From Bactericera cockerelli (taxonomy: Eukaryota; Arthropoda; Insecta; Hemiptera; Triozidae): DNA of 64,000 nucleotides. Within the stretch, counting starts at the first letter, position 1; each line of letters starts with the position of its first letter. This document shows, piece after piece, positions 10,288 through 19,733 of the stretch. Below the pieces are notes generated by a model. It was not told the origin of the DNA and made no database searches. It saw only the letters and a program-made list of their open reading frames with translations. A program made the position numbers and the translations under genes. The stretch lies in the NCBI GenBank assembly GCA_024516035.1, contig CM044964.1:19349084-19413083 (forward strand). Direction: 5' to 3'.

Positions 10288-10520
10288 GCACCCGTGGCGT
10301 AATGGTTGTAACTACTGCCCGTAGTCCAGACATTTCGAGTTCCATTCCCGGTTGTTGCATACTTTTCTAATGTTTTTTTCCCCTCTTAACACGTGAGTCT
10401 GGAATCACAGCCCTACCCAGGCTGGTGAGGTAAATGTAGGTACCTGGAACGATTCCCAGCGAATGGAGGGTAAAACCCCCCGTCCTTACTTGTTCAAATC
10501 ATGACGTTAAAACCAAATAC
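10288..10520 (+). mobile_element. tRNA-headed SINE family G sharing the 5S-SINE tail
   Basis: Head: GCACCCGTGGCGTAATGG (A-box region), CTACTGCCCGTAGTCCAG, TTTCGAGTTCCATTCCC (B-box region). The 3' body is that of the 5S-headed SINE: CCCAGGCTGGTGAGGTAAATG, GCGAATGGAGGGTAAAACCC, ATGACGTTAAAACC. A second copy, minus strand, is at 34532-34763. Confidence 0.8.
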
Positions 10521-10962
10521 AATCAACTGGTCACAATCGTTTTAAAATGAGGTTGGTGTGATAATTGGTGCTTCTTTTGTGGAACTTCAACCAGTATAAA
10601 TAATAATGAAGAAAAACACATACCTATTTAATCTTAAAATCCATTAACAATAATTCTTTAATAATCAACTAGTGTTTTAACCTTGTATTGAAAAATTAGT
10701 AGATAATGAACTCGTTAAAAAACGGACAGCTCGGTTTGGTGGTTTTGTTTATAATACAATTTTAATTATATTATGTACCTACGTACATGGTAGGTAGATG
10801 GAAATTCGATCTTGGCAAAATAAAGAGGGAAATGAAAGTGCCTCTTACTATGGCTCTAAGAAATGTTGACCCATATATTTGCCTAACTTCGAGTTGCTAA
10901 ACATGGTGTCATTTCAGCATAATCAGTAGATATAAACAGAACAAGTGAGAAATTATACTAGA

Positions 10963-11200
10963 CTAGCGGGCTGTCGCCCGCTTTTCGGGCCGAGGCATGG
11001 CCGTGAAAGCAAAAAATCTTTTTTCGCCAATGGCAGGTGTTGTAGTGGGAATTCCGAAGAATTCTGTCTTTTTGCACATCTAGACTATAAGACAAAGCCA
11101 CCTACCAAATTTCAGCTTCCTAGGACTTACGGTTTGGGCTGTAGAGCGATGATCAGTCAGTCAGTGGTCAGTCAGTGACTTTGACATTTATATATTAAGA
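10963..11200 (-). mobile_element. Non-autonomous Helitron, 238 bp
   Basis: On the minus strand it starts TCTTAATATATAAATG and ends with the hairpin GCGGGC-GACA-GCCCGC followed by TAG, giving a CTAG terminus. The host base before is A and the base after is T, the A|T insertion typical of Helitrons. There is no TIR and no TSD. The interior has no Rep/helicase coding, so it needs an enzyme from elsewhere. Confidence 0.85.
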
Positions 11201-11470
11201 TATACAATTAATAATTATAAATTAATAAGCAAGCATTATATTCATGGAATATACCCTGAAAATTTCAGCTCGATTGGACAAAACATGCAACTTATATCAT
11301 TTTACAAACATAGGTAGATGGATAATTAGATTGTATCAATGTTGATCGAGAACCATACTCACTTCGTTCAAAATTAAACGGTCATAGGAGGTTGACTCAA
11401 ACTACCAACTACTGTTTTTTTTCTCACGAGAAAACCGGACATCCAAAGTACAGAGTAAAAAAAAAATCTA

Positions 11471-11545
11471 CCTAGCCGGGATTCGAACCCAGGCCACCTT
11501 GCAAACTTTGTGTTTTACCTACACCAGTCGACGACCACAGAGCCT
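11471..11545 (-). repeat. tRNA-like SINE head
   Basis: On the minus strand a B-box-like CCTGGGTTCGAATCCCGGC lies about 35-40 bp after a degenerate A-box region. The tail is not identified. Confidence 0.45.
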
Positions 11546-11919
11546 ACTCAATACATAATATTTTATTATAATTTATCATTGTTTTGATCTACATGAATAT
11601 TTTTCTTATTACTGGCCAATATTTTATACACTTCTAATAATATAGACCTAGTTTACCTCTTGATGTAGAAATCTTTGATTGAAGTTATAGAACGTTATTG
11701 TTCGCACTCTGATAAAACGGTCTGCTGGCAGCTTGGATGAATCATTGACGATTATATCCCACCCGTATTTTAAGTTATATGTGAGGCGAAGATTTTTTGT
11801 TACTCTCATAAATCTAAATTCAGTTTTTTCTTTTTATGATGTCTCACACTGTCGCTGATTTTTCTAAAATTTTATTTACATCGTAGTATAATTCTGCGTA
11901 ATTAGACCTTTAGAAAGAA

Positions 11920-12345
11920 CCTTCAGTCATCAACTTGGGATAACTAGGCGTGGCTCCAGGGTTCATTATAGATATTCCTTTAGAGGGCTTTAAAGACTTT
12001 TCTACTTGTTTCAACCATCTGAAATTAAGTGATCTCATTCCCTTTGACTAGACCCTTCTAAAAACACCAGAAATACATCTCTAGGATAACAATAGACGGC
12101 TCTGGGCTCCAAAATAAGTATTCCTTTCAAAGGCTATAACTCAAGTTTGGTCCAGTGTAATAATTTGGTTATATTTTTATATTTTTTCCTATGATAAGGC
12201 CTTTCGAAAAATACCAGAATCGCAGCTCCAAGATAACCAGGGGCGGCTCTGTGCAACTTTCCGCTTTTATTTTAGAAGGCTATATCTCCTATCCTATAAA
12301 AAATAAATACTTGAAACTATAAAAGGTATGCAGAGATAAAAATTC
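11920..12345. repeat. Three degenerate ~130-bp repeat units
   Basis: Three blocks share one order of words: ACC(AGAAATACA)TCTCTAGGATAAC / AACTTGGGATAACTAGGC / CAGCTCCAAGATAACCAGG, then GGCTCTG or GGCTCCAGGG, then ATTCCTTTMRAGGGCT. They start near 11925, 12060 and 12200. No coding function is evident. Confidence 0.5.
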
Positions 12346-12562
12346 CCTATTCAAAAACGTAGCTCACGTCTTTCCACGACAAGCACACATTGCTGTACGC
12401 TTGACAGAAAATTGGTCTGAAAAAAAAAAAACCTGTATGAATATTTTCATGAAATACAAGATTTTACGCGTGGCCAGAAAACCACTTTAACTGATCGTAG
12501 GAACCTCGCGCTTTCGTGAAACACAATCTATTTTCGCGTCTAATTACGAATTTGAAATAAAA

Positions 12563-12690
12563 ATCGATAAAAGTTAGCGGGAGGTGTGCGAAAACAATAA
12601 AACAAAATACATATAAACTCTGTTTCGTGTTAATATAGGCCGGTTGGCTGGCGCTACTTGACGAGCGCTCGCCTACCGGCGAGCTTGATT
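12563..12690 (+). mobile_element. Short element K, tRNA-like core
   Basis: GATAAAAGTTAGCGGGAGGT, CAATAAAACAAAATACATAT, AAACTCTGTTTCG and GCGCTACTTGACGAGCGCTC recur, inverted, at 59010-59137, where the unit interrupts a SINE of family C. The segment GGCGCTACTTGACGAGCGCT resembles a tRNA A-box region and GCTTGATTCGAA a weak B box. It may be a small SINE. Confidence 0.65.
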
Positions 12691-12784
12691 CGAAAAGTGA
12701 AGGAGGCTCTTAGTAATGCTGCGCTACCCACAAAAATTGTAAGGAGGCCTTGTGATTCACCAAAAATAAAAGCATACATACACA

Positions 12785-12895
12785 CACATACTTAGTAACT
12801 TGTTCGATAAGGTGGTGGTCTCGAAATCTACAGCTCGGTGGTTCGAACCCATGTATGGCAAATATTTAGTACTGTGATCAACACAATTAGGTAGG
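12785..12895 (+). mobile_element. SINE family D, diverged
   Basis: TTAGTAACTTGTTCGATAAG and GGTGGTTCGAACCC carry the two tRNA-like boxes. The family body is reduced to ATTTAGTACTGTGATCAACACA. Confidence 0.55.
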
Positions 12896-13207
12896 AGGTA
12901 TATGAAATTATTTTTCCAGGGATACAATTTTAAAATGTTTAAGCAACTTGAGCCGCCCTTATGTTCAAAGGGTCATTGAATACAAATAACACATTGTTAT
13001 TTTCATTTCAACTGTTTAACTGAATTATATCTCTCGTTTCTTAACTGCTTACACTATTAGGGTTGGGATCATCCCTGTTATTAAATCCTAAATCCTTGTG
13101 TGTGAGTTTTTTTATAGTAGCTTATTAAATTAATCATTATTCTTTTATAGTAATAGGATTATAGGATGTTCTTAAAGTTATGCTGTGGAGTCTTACTATA
13201 CATATAT

Positions 13208-13430
13208 CTACTCTTCTTCTTTCCGTGTCCATGATGGTTGTGTAATGGTGATGGAAGGATTGGTGGTATATTAACCCCTGTGGACGCCTAGAAGCAATAT
13301 TCTGGGCTCCTCTATGTCCTATGTGTAGTGTATTGTGTGGTGTTTATGTAAATAAAATGCACTTGTAAAAAACATTCCTAAAATTTGGAAAATTAGAACT
13401 TTTCAATTTTGATGTTGTCTGCTTCTTAAA
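13208..13430 (+). repeat. Dispersed repeat I
   Basis: TTCCGTGTCCATGATGG, GGAAGGATTGGTGG, GGACGCCTAGAAGC, TTCTGGGCTCCTC and CAATTTTGATGTTGTCTGCT recur in order at 59372-59590. Subsets occur at 23399-23462, 33836-33898, 45430-45545 (minus) and 49692-49800. No coding or termini recognised. Confidence 0.6.
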
Positions 13431-13732
13431 ATATCTACTCTAAAATTTGTACATCCCGACATCTAGCATAGTATTGTTACAGGCCCAAAATAATATAACA
13501 ACATTACAACGAGAATAAAGGAAGATCGAGCTTTTAGGTCGGACTTTACATCAATGTTTCGAAAAAGGGGCGGTCTCTCCTTCAAATGGCATCTTGCATT
13601 ATATTAACACAGTTGATCATGATCAATCTTCATTTTGTCATTGAAAATATTTTGACTATATTTTACAAACGTAGGTTTTATATTAATCGTAAAGAAAGTT
13701 CGATGGACTTCTTTCAGTGGTAATATTTTTGA

Positions 13733-14034
13733 CACAAAATGAGACGAATCCAATGAATTTTCTTGCAACCAAATCCGTTCTGGTGGGCTGCCAACATTAA
13801 CGTTAAGTTGACAGCCCACCTTAGGGGGGTCGTCATCTCGAAACTGGTAGGGATACAACATAAATTTTTGATGGCACAAAATGGAACAAAACGAGCACAA
13901 AACGAGACGAATCCAATGAATTTTCTTCCGTTCTGGTGGGCTGCCAACTTAACATTAAGTTGACAGCCCACCTGAGGGGGGTTGTTATCTCGACGCTGGT
14001 AGGGGTATACAACATGAATTTTTGATGGCACAAG
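13733..14034. repeat. Tandem duplication, each unit with a strong hairpin
   Basis: Two units (13733-13880 and 13897-14034) share GAGACGAATCCAATGAATTT, CCGTTCTGGTGGGCTGCCAA, GACAGCCCACCT, ATCTCGA, CTGGTAGGG and ATTTTTGATGGCACAA. Within each, GGTGGGCTGCCAAC pairs with GTTGACAGCCCACC around a short loop. Confidence 0.8.
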
Positions 14035-14299
14035 ACGTTGAGTCATATCTGGTCAAAATCCATTTTAGTTCATGGGCTGGCGTCAACCATACGCAGCTTT
14101 CTACACAGCCTGTACCAGCAACATTTCTCCAGAAAAGCAACATCTGTTGCAATCGGTAACGCACTTCACAGGATCTGTTTCACGCGCTCTCCAATTCATT
14201 GTTGAAACCCTGGAGGAGAGGATCATTACGGGGTAGTATTATTATTATTGTTGTTGTTGTTACCTATTGGGGACTCTTTTTCTAATAATATAATAATAA

Positions 14300-14346
14300 C
14301 GCCTTATTTATACTGCCCGATTAGGACTATTGTCCTAATCGGGTAA
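14300..14346 (-). mobile_element. SINE family C 3' end with snap-back
   Basis: GCCTTATTTATACTGCCCGA is the family C terminus. It folds back: CCCGATTAGGAC-TATT-GTCCTAATCGGG, a perfect 12-bp stem. The rest of the SINE is absent. Confidence 0.7.
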
Positions 14347-14348
14347 AT

Positions 14349-14555
14349 ACCGTGCACTGGTATAGTCAAGTGGTTAACGCGCTATTCTGGCAATCCAGGT
14401 TGCGTCCCACCCAGTGCATGAATTTTTCCTCATTAATTTTGAGTTTCTGACCACATGATAATAAGACTCTGAGGGTTAGGTGGTAGAAAATGCTTTGAGC
14501 ATTAATCTCGCCTGGTGGTTACATTCCACTAAAGAGTGTTATTATTATTTTAATA
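14349..14555 (+). mobile_element. tRNA-derived SINE family B
   Basis: The head GTGCACTGGTATAGTCAAGT, GGTTAACGCGCTATTCTGGC is intact, but the B-box segment is shortened to GTTGCGTCCCACCCAGTGCA. The tail with CTCTGAGGGTTAGGTGGTAG and CACTAAAGAGTGTTATTATT is complete. Confidence 0.85.
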
Positions 14556-15715
14556 GCCCGACACCACAAAACGGGTCCTAATGTCAGCAGCTGGAAATAA
14601 AGCAACCAGAGGTCTTAGCTTAGAGGGTCTATAAATTTGAATTTAATAACTAATTACTATTTCAAAATACAATTTCTTTTATTTTGTGAACGGTTTTAAA
14701 AATAAATATTATATTTTGTGATGACAATGTATTTTTTATTTTATCTCCCCTGTAGGTAGCCAAATAAATTTTCATCTGCAGATGAAATTGCTCCAATTGT
14801 ATAATTTGGTAAATTACCAACTTTTTGTATGCTTTCTCAGCAAGAGCTTGCCGCATACGCTTTGGTCCGACTCAGAATAATACCTTTGCCGAATTTATTA
14901 GTATTTATTTTTATGAATTTGTCATTTAATATGAATACCCTGTCCTATTTTGTGGAGAATATAGTAATTTTGTATCTTGGTATTTGACAGACCCCCCACG
15001 ATTGTCAACATTGAATTTGGACATATGATGTCATTATTACCAATTTATTAATGAGGTAAGAAATATTATCCATGAGTTGAGATAATGTACAAAACTTCCT
15101 TTTGTATTCCACTTTGTTTTAAAGAATAATATTACGTACATTAAAGATATAAATATTCTAATAGGCTTATAACTGAGTAAGTATTAAAAATGTTCCATTT
15201 TATAAATTAATATTTCGTATGAAATAAATATATTGGAATAACATAACCCGAAAGTTTAAACTGACTGTTTTTTTTGGTGGACATTTTAAGGAATGCTGAT
15301 CCTGCTGGCTGGTATTTTCTATTCTAACCGACACATAGGTAAAATATATTATTTACATTGATGTGAAAATGGATATTTGAACATTGTGAAATGCGCCAAC
15401 AGATACCCTTCTCCCACACACTTGATATTTTTTAAGCTGTTTGAGTGTACATCTATTAGGAATCTTTAGAAACGAGTCTGAATGAGATACGAATTTTGGT
15501 TGATTTTATACATTTATCCCAAGAAAACTTAATTTCGGCGGAAAAGTGCCGCTTTTATGTGGTTTGCAGGTAACAGAAGATGATTTTTGATTTTTTTCTC
15601 CTCGGAAGTACATCTTAATGAAGGCATTTGACCACTTTTCCGCAGGGTCCGTTTAGCAATTTCCAAAAAAGTGCCAAATCGATGCATCCTACTGAAAAGC
15701 CTTTGCATATAGACA
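14556..15715. other. No gene seen
   Basis: About 1.1 kb of AT-rich sequence. No ORF with recognisable content and no family member identified. Confidence 0.4.
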
Positions 15716-15885
15716 AGGGTTGGGTGGAAGAGATTGCCAAATGCAATAACCCCGCCCTTTAGTTAGGACATATAGTATGTATATATTTTTTTTCTTTATT
15801 TTTTTTTTCTCTTATATTGTATTTTAATTTGTAATTATTTGTGTTGTAGGTATATAATATGTCCAATTAATAAAGACAGTGTAAA
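15716..15885 (+). mobile_element. LINE-tail repeat J
   Basis: GGGTTGGGTGGAAGAGATTG, then the hairpin ATTGCC-AAA-TGCAAT (one mismatch), then AACCCCGCCCTTTAGTTAGG, a T-rich stretch and AATTAATAAAGACAGTG. The AATAAAG near the end suggests the polyadenylated 3' end of a retrotransposon. Confidence 0.7.
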
Positions 15886-16045
15886 TAACTATTAAATAAA
15901 TAGTTACCTTCCTCAAACTTCAAGAGACCTTGCATAAATAAGTATAAAAATCAAGTGTTCTGCACTTACATTAAAGTGTATGTAGGTGCATTTCTAACTT
16001 CACTAATGAAGATCACACTATTACGTATAGTGTTGGGTGCATATA

Positions 16046-16931
16046 CAGGGTCTTCATAAAGTCTCACCCAGGCCTAGGTTTCTCGAAAACGACTCAGAAT
16101 ATCAAAAAACGCAAAAACCCGTATTCCTTTATATTTAGGGGGATTGATTTTCAGCCAATTTTTTTTTTGCCTACCGGCCCCAGTCAGGCTGGGCATGGAC
16201 CAACTTTAAAATCTTAAATAGAATGGTATGTCTTGTGGCATATTGTTTTAAAGGTCTTATTGAAAGAAGTTCATTACAATAAATTTCAGTGTGCTACAAT
16301 TTACCGTTCTCGAGATACAGGGTCGGACGTCCTGCGTAATATCCCTATATTTTGACCTATAACTCGTTAACCGTAAATTATGGAGAAATTTTTTCTTGAT
16401 AATAATAACTCCTTATAGCAAGAACTTTCGAACAAGTTAAAATTTGATTTGTTTTTTCGTTAAATTTTTTTCGACTGTTCGTCCGGCTGGCTGACGAAAC
16501 CGACCAGAAACTAACATCAACAGAGTATGTCAAGTTATAACTTGTTCGAAAAGTCTCATCATAAGGAGTTATTATTAACAAGAAAAATTTTCTCCATAAT
16601 TTACGGTTATCGAGTTATAGGTCAAAATATATGGATATTACGCAGGACGTCCGACCCTGTATCTCGAGAACGGTAAGTCGTAGCACACTGAAATTTATTG
16701 TAATGAACTTCTCTCAATAAGACCTTTAAAACAATATGCCACAAGACATACCATTCTATTTAAGATTTTAAAGTTGGTCCATGCCCAGCCTGACTGGGGC
16801 CGGTAGGAAAAAAAAAAATTGGCTGAAAATCAATCCCCCTAAATATAAAGGAATACGGGTTTTTGCGTTTTTTGATTTTCTGAGTCGTTTTCGAGAAACC
16901 TAGGCCTGGGTGAGACTTTATGAAGACCCTG
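16046..16931. mobile_element. Foldback MITE, TA-CAGGG termini (family M1), full length
   Basis: TA flanks both ends. The termini are CAGGGTCTTCATAAAGTCTC and its complement. Arms of about 395-400 bp (16046 to about 16440, and about 16530 to 16931) are near-perfect reverse complements and include CAAAAAACGCAAAAACCCGT, AGTCAGGCTGGGCATGGACC and GGGTCGGACGTCCTGCGTAA. The spacer is about 80-90 bp with no transposase. A TA target and long TIRs point to the Tc1/mariner superfamily. A rearranged relative is at 9944-10178. Confidence 0.9.
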
Positions 16932-16933
16932 TA

Positions 16934-17334
16934 TACATATTGCATGTACACAATATGTATATAGAGTAGATAGGTAGGTACATAGCCAAGTCTAATGAAG
17001 ATCATGTGCCATGTCCGAGACGGTAATTATATCTGTGGGGAGTGGTCTAAGTTAATGATAGTACCATGCTGTGTAACATAATATAGTAAACCACCATGCT
17101 ATAGTGCTATACGTTCATAATTATATAGCTATGTACATACATACTACCACGATACTGTAAACATATAGCTATTCGTATCATAATATCTATAGTTAGCCTG
17201 TTAGGTCTAGCCTGTTAGGTAGCATTGGTGTGAACAAATTACTTTACAAATACAAATAACAAATATTGGTGTGTACAAATTCAAATTACAAATAATATGA
17301 GCAAATTACTGTATATTATAAAGAGAAGTATACA
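16934..17334. other. No gene seen
   Basis: AT-rich with short direct repeats such as TAGCCTGTTAGGT twice at about 17195-17221 and ATTGGTGTG(A/T)ACAAATT twice at about 17224-17282. These look like local slippage. Confidence 0.4.
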
Positions 17335-17405
17335 TGTCCCGATGCCTCAGTGGTCAAGGCGTGGTAATCCAGAGGTCGTGGGTGCGAAACCCAGCCGGGA
17401 CAGGT
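17335..17405 (+). mobile_element. SINE family C head
   Basis: TGTCCCGATGCCTCAGTGGT (A-box region) and GGTCGTGGGTGCGAAACCC (B-box region), closing with CAGCCGGGACA, which pairs with the start. The anticodon-stem part is shortened, so it is not a functional tRNA gene. Confidence 0.65.
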
Positions 17406-17712
17406 AATCCTTCTATCACTCTTGACCACGGACAGGAGTCACAACCAACACACGACGGTGGCTGATTATAAACTTACCTATGTATTTGCATTGTATACTT
17501 ATATAAAGGTTTACTGTCGCGTCGCCCATGCATGATAATAATAATGATACTCTTTAGTTTTTTTTTTTTTCAGAAGAGGAAAATTTGCCTCAAACACCAG
17601 CGTAGGTTAATGCCTGTGAGCCGGCGAGAAGGTTTTTTACCGTCTAAAAACCTTTTCTTGGTTGTGTTTCTATTATATGTTGCCCTGGGACGCCGTGTGG
17701 CATTACTTCAGG

Positions 17713-17915
17713 GGATACTCTTTAGTGGAAGGAAACCTCCAGGCGATATTAATGTTTTAATCATTTTCTACCACCTAACCCTCAGAGTCTTATTATTATG
17801 TGGTGACAAACTCAAATAAAGGAGGAAAAATTCATGCATTGGATGGGATTTGAACCAACGGATCCTTACGTTACCTGAATTAACAGACTAGCGTATTAAC
17901 CACTTGATTAACATA
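17713..17915 (-). mobile_element. SINE family B, nearly complete
   Basis: From the GATACTCTTTAGTGGAAGG end through CCACCTAACCCTCAGAGTCT to the head region GATTTGAACCAACGGATCC and ACCACTTGATTAAC on the plus strand. The last few bases of the tRNA-like 5' end are diverged. Confidence 0.8.
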
Positions 17916-18354
17916 GATCAATCATCAATAAGCATACACTCAACGGGACTAGTTGGCACATAGAAAAGCTTTAGATCAAAGATACCTACCTATATTTAAT
18001 GACTAAAAAGCGCAAATATCTTTAAAGAGTAAAGGAATCAGGTCTAGATTATTGACTAGATAAGACATATACTCGATAGACCACAGAATTGAGAATTTCA
18101 AGAATTTGTCCCAATTTTAATTGAATATCTTCCCATCAAACAAACTTGCGCGAATGATCGACAAAGTATCGCAGGCAAATGAGAACGGTTTCTTTATTAA
18201 TTTATAATATACTGGGTATTTCCACTACCATTTAGTCAACCCTTGAAAAAAAAAGAAAGAAAATACTAGCGCCTTTGACAGCATTACTTCAGGATAGAAA
18301 AGTCTTACATCATTAGCCATCGTATTCAGTGGCAGAGGTTATAGGTAAGATTTT

Positions 18355-18434
18355 TTTGTGTTGGCAGGGATTCGACCCCTCAACCTTGGAGTCGAAATCT
18401 GTCAAGACACTTCTCGAGTCTTGACAGATTTCGA
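18355..18434 (-). repeat. tRNA-like fragment with a perfect 17-bp hairpin
   Basis: The minus strand has a B-box-like GGGGTCGAATCCC. TCGAAATCTGTCAAGAC (18392-18408) pairs exactly with GTCTTGACAGATTTCGA (18418-18434) around a 9-nt loop. It looks like a snap-back at the broken end of a SINE. Confidence 0.55.
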
Positions 18435-18679
18435 TGTTGAACTCTGAAGACTAAGTTCTTGTAAGTTTCTCGGTATACGTCTGAAATACCCTGTATACGG
18501 TGTATTATATTAACATAATACCTGTATAATATTATTATCCATACCAATTAAATAAAAAGCAACTTTTTTTGACATGTTTGCCCATTCAAAGATCAGGCAA
18601 AATACTAAAAATTTGCTCATACAAAAAATGTCCAATTTATATCAAGTTCTTTATCTCAATTCAAAATCAATTTCTTCCT

Positions 18680-19005
18680 AATTAGAGAAGAGAGGGAGAG
18701 AGAGAGAAATATTGGACACATTTAGGGAGATTTGACAGAGTAGGAGAGAGAAAATAGAGGATGGATAGAAATCAGAAGGAGAGATCCAATAGAGAGAGTG
18801 AGTGAGTGAGAGAAAAATTGAGAGAGAGAGAGAGAGTGAGTAAGTGAGTGAGTGAGTGAGAGAGAGAGAGAATAGAGGAAGGATTAGGAATCAGAAGGAG
18901 AGATCAATAGAGAGAAAGAGAGAGAGAATGGAAAGAGAGAGAGAAAAAGAGAGAGAGGGAGGGAGAGAGAGAAAGAGAAAAAGAGAGAGAGAGAGAGAGA
19001 TCATT
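18680..19005. repeat. (GA)n/(GTGA)n microsatellite region
   Basis: Runs of GAGA and of GTGA (GAGTGAGTGAGTGAGAGA) with an internal duplication: GAATCAGAAGGAGAGATC occurs at about 18769 and 18889. Confidence 0.9.
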
Positions 19006-19495
19006 AGAATGATCTAGCTTGAGATCCAAATTCTTGCCATATTAATATTTTGCAAAATTGTATAGGGCGGATACTGGACACACAGATATTGTGGAAATAA
19101 GGTGACAGTATCAATAAGGTGATATTATTATTATTGTGGCTGCTCCTTGGCTTGCTGGCTGGACATGGCTGTTAGTCAGGTTTTTAATTTAGTTGTAATC
19201 ATCAACATAAAGTCACTGGATTAGAGGAAGCCCAACCTAATATTGTCATTATCCGAATTAATTCCCTCAACAAATATCTGATCAATTGAGAATCAATAAA
19301 TTTAACAAAACAAACAACCACTTGGTTTTTCGAAGAGGTGCAAGCACAGTGCTCTATCGGGTATTTGCGATGCGTTTAAATTTAATCAGTTCCTCATATA
19401 TACCCATTAAACACACAAAACATTAAAAGTTGTCCAGTTAGACCGGCAATAATTACAGGTAGATATAATACAATAATATATTATCATTCACTGAC

Positions 19496-19640
19496 CTCAG
19501 TAATAGCTTGATCGATAAGGCGGCGGACTTGTAACCTGGGGGTCGGTGGTTCAAGTCCCGGTTTCAGGCTTTCAGCGTAGATTTAGTAGAGCGAGTTTGA
19601 GTAGTTGTGATATCACGAAAGTGATGATTAACACAAAATC
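19496..19640 (+). mobile_element. tRNA-derived SINE family D, best copy
   Basis: TAGCTTGATCGATAAGGCGG, CGGACTTGTAACCTGGGGGT and GGTGGTTCAAGTCCCGG give a full tRNA-like promoter arrangement. Then GCGAGTTTGAGTAGTTGTGA, TATCACGAAAGTGATGATTA. Confidence 0.75.
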
Positions 19641-19733
19641 TATGGTAACTAATCTGTTAATTTTAATCAGAAATTAATTGTACCTTAGTATTATGACTTA
19701 TCATATTTTATATTCCATTCTCCAACTCGACCA

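Noticed and set aside
13604..14046. Overlapping ORFs on both strands around 13.6-14.0 kb
   Set aside because: They mirror the tandem hairpin repeat and shift frame between units.
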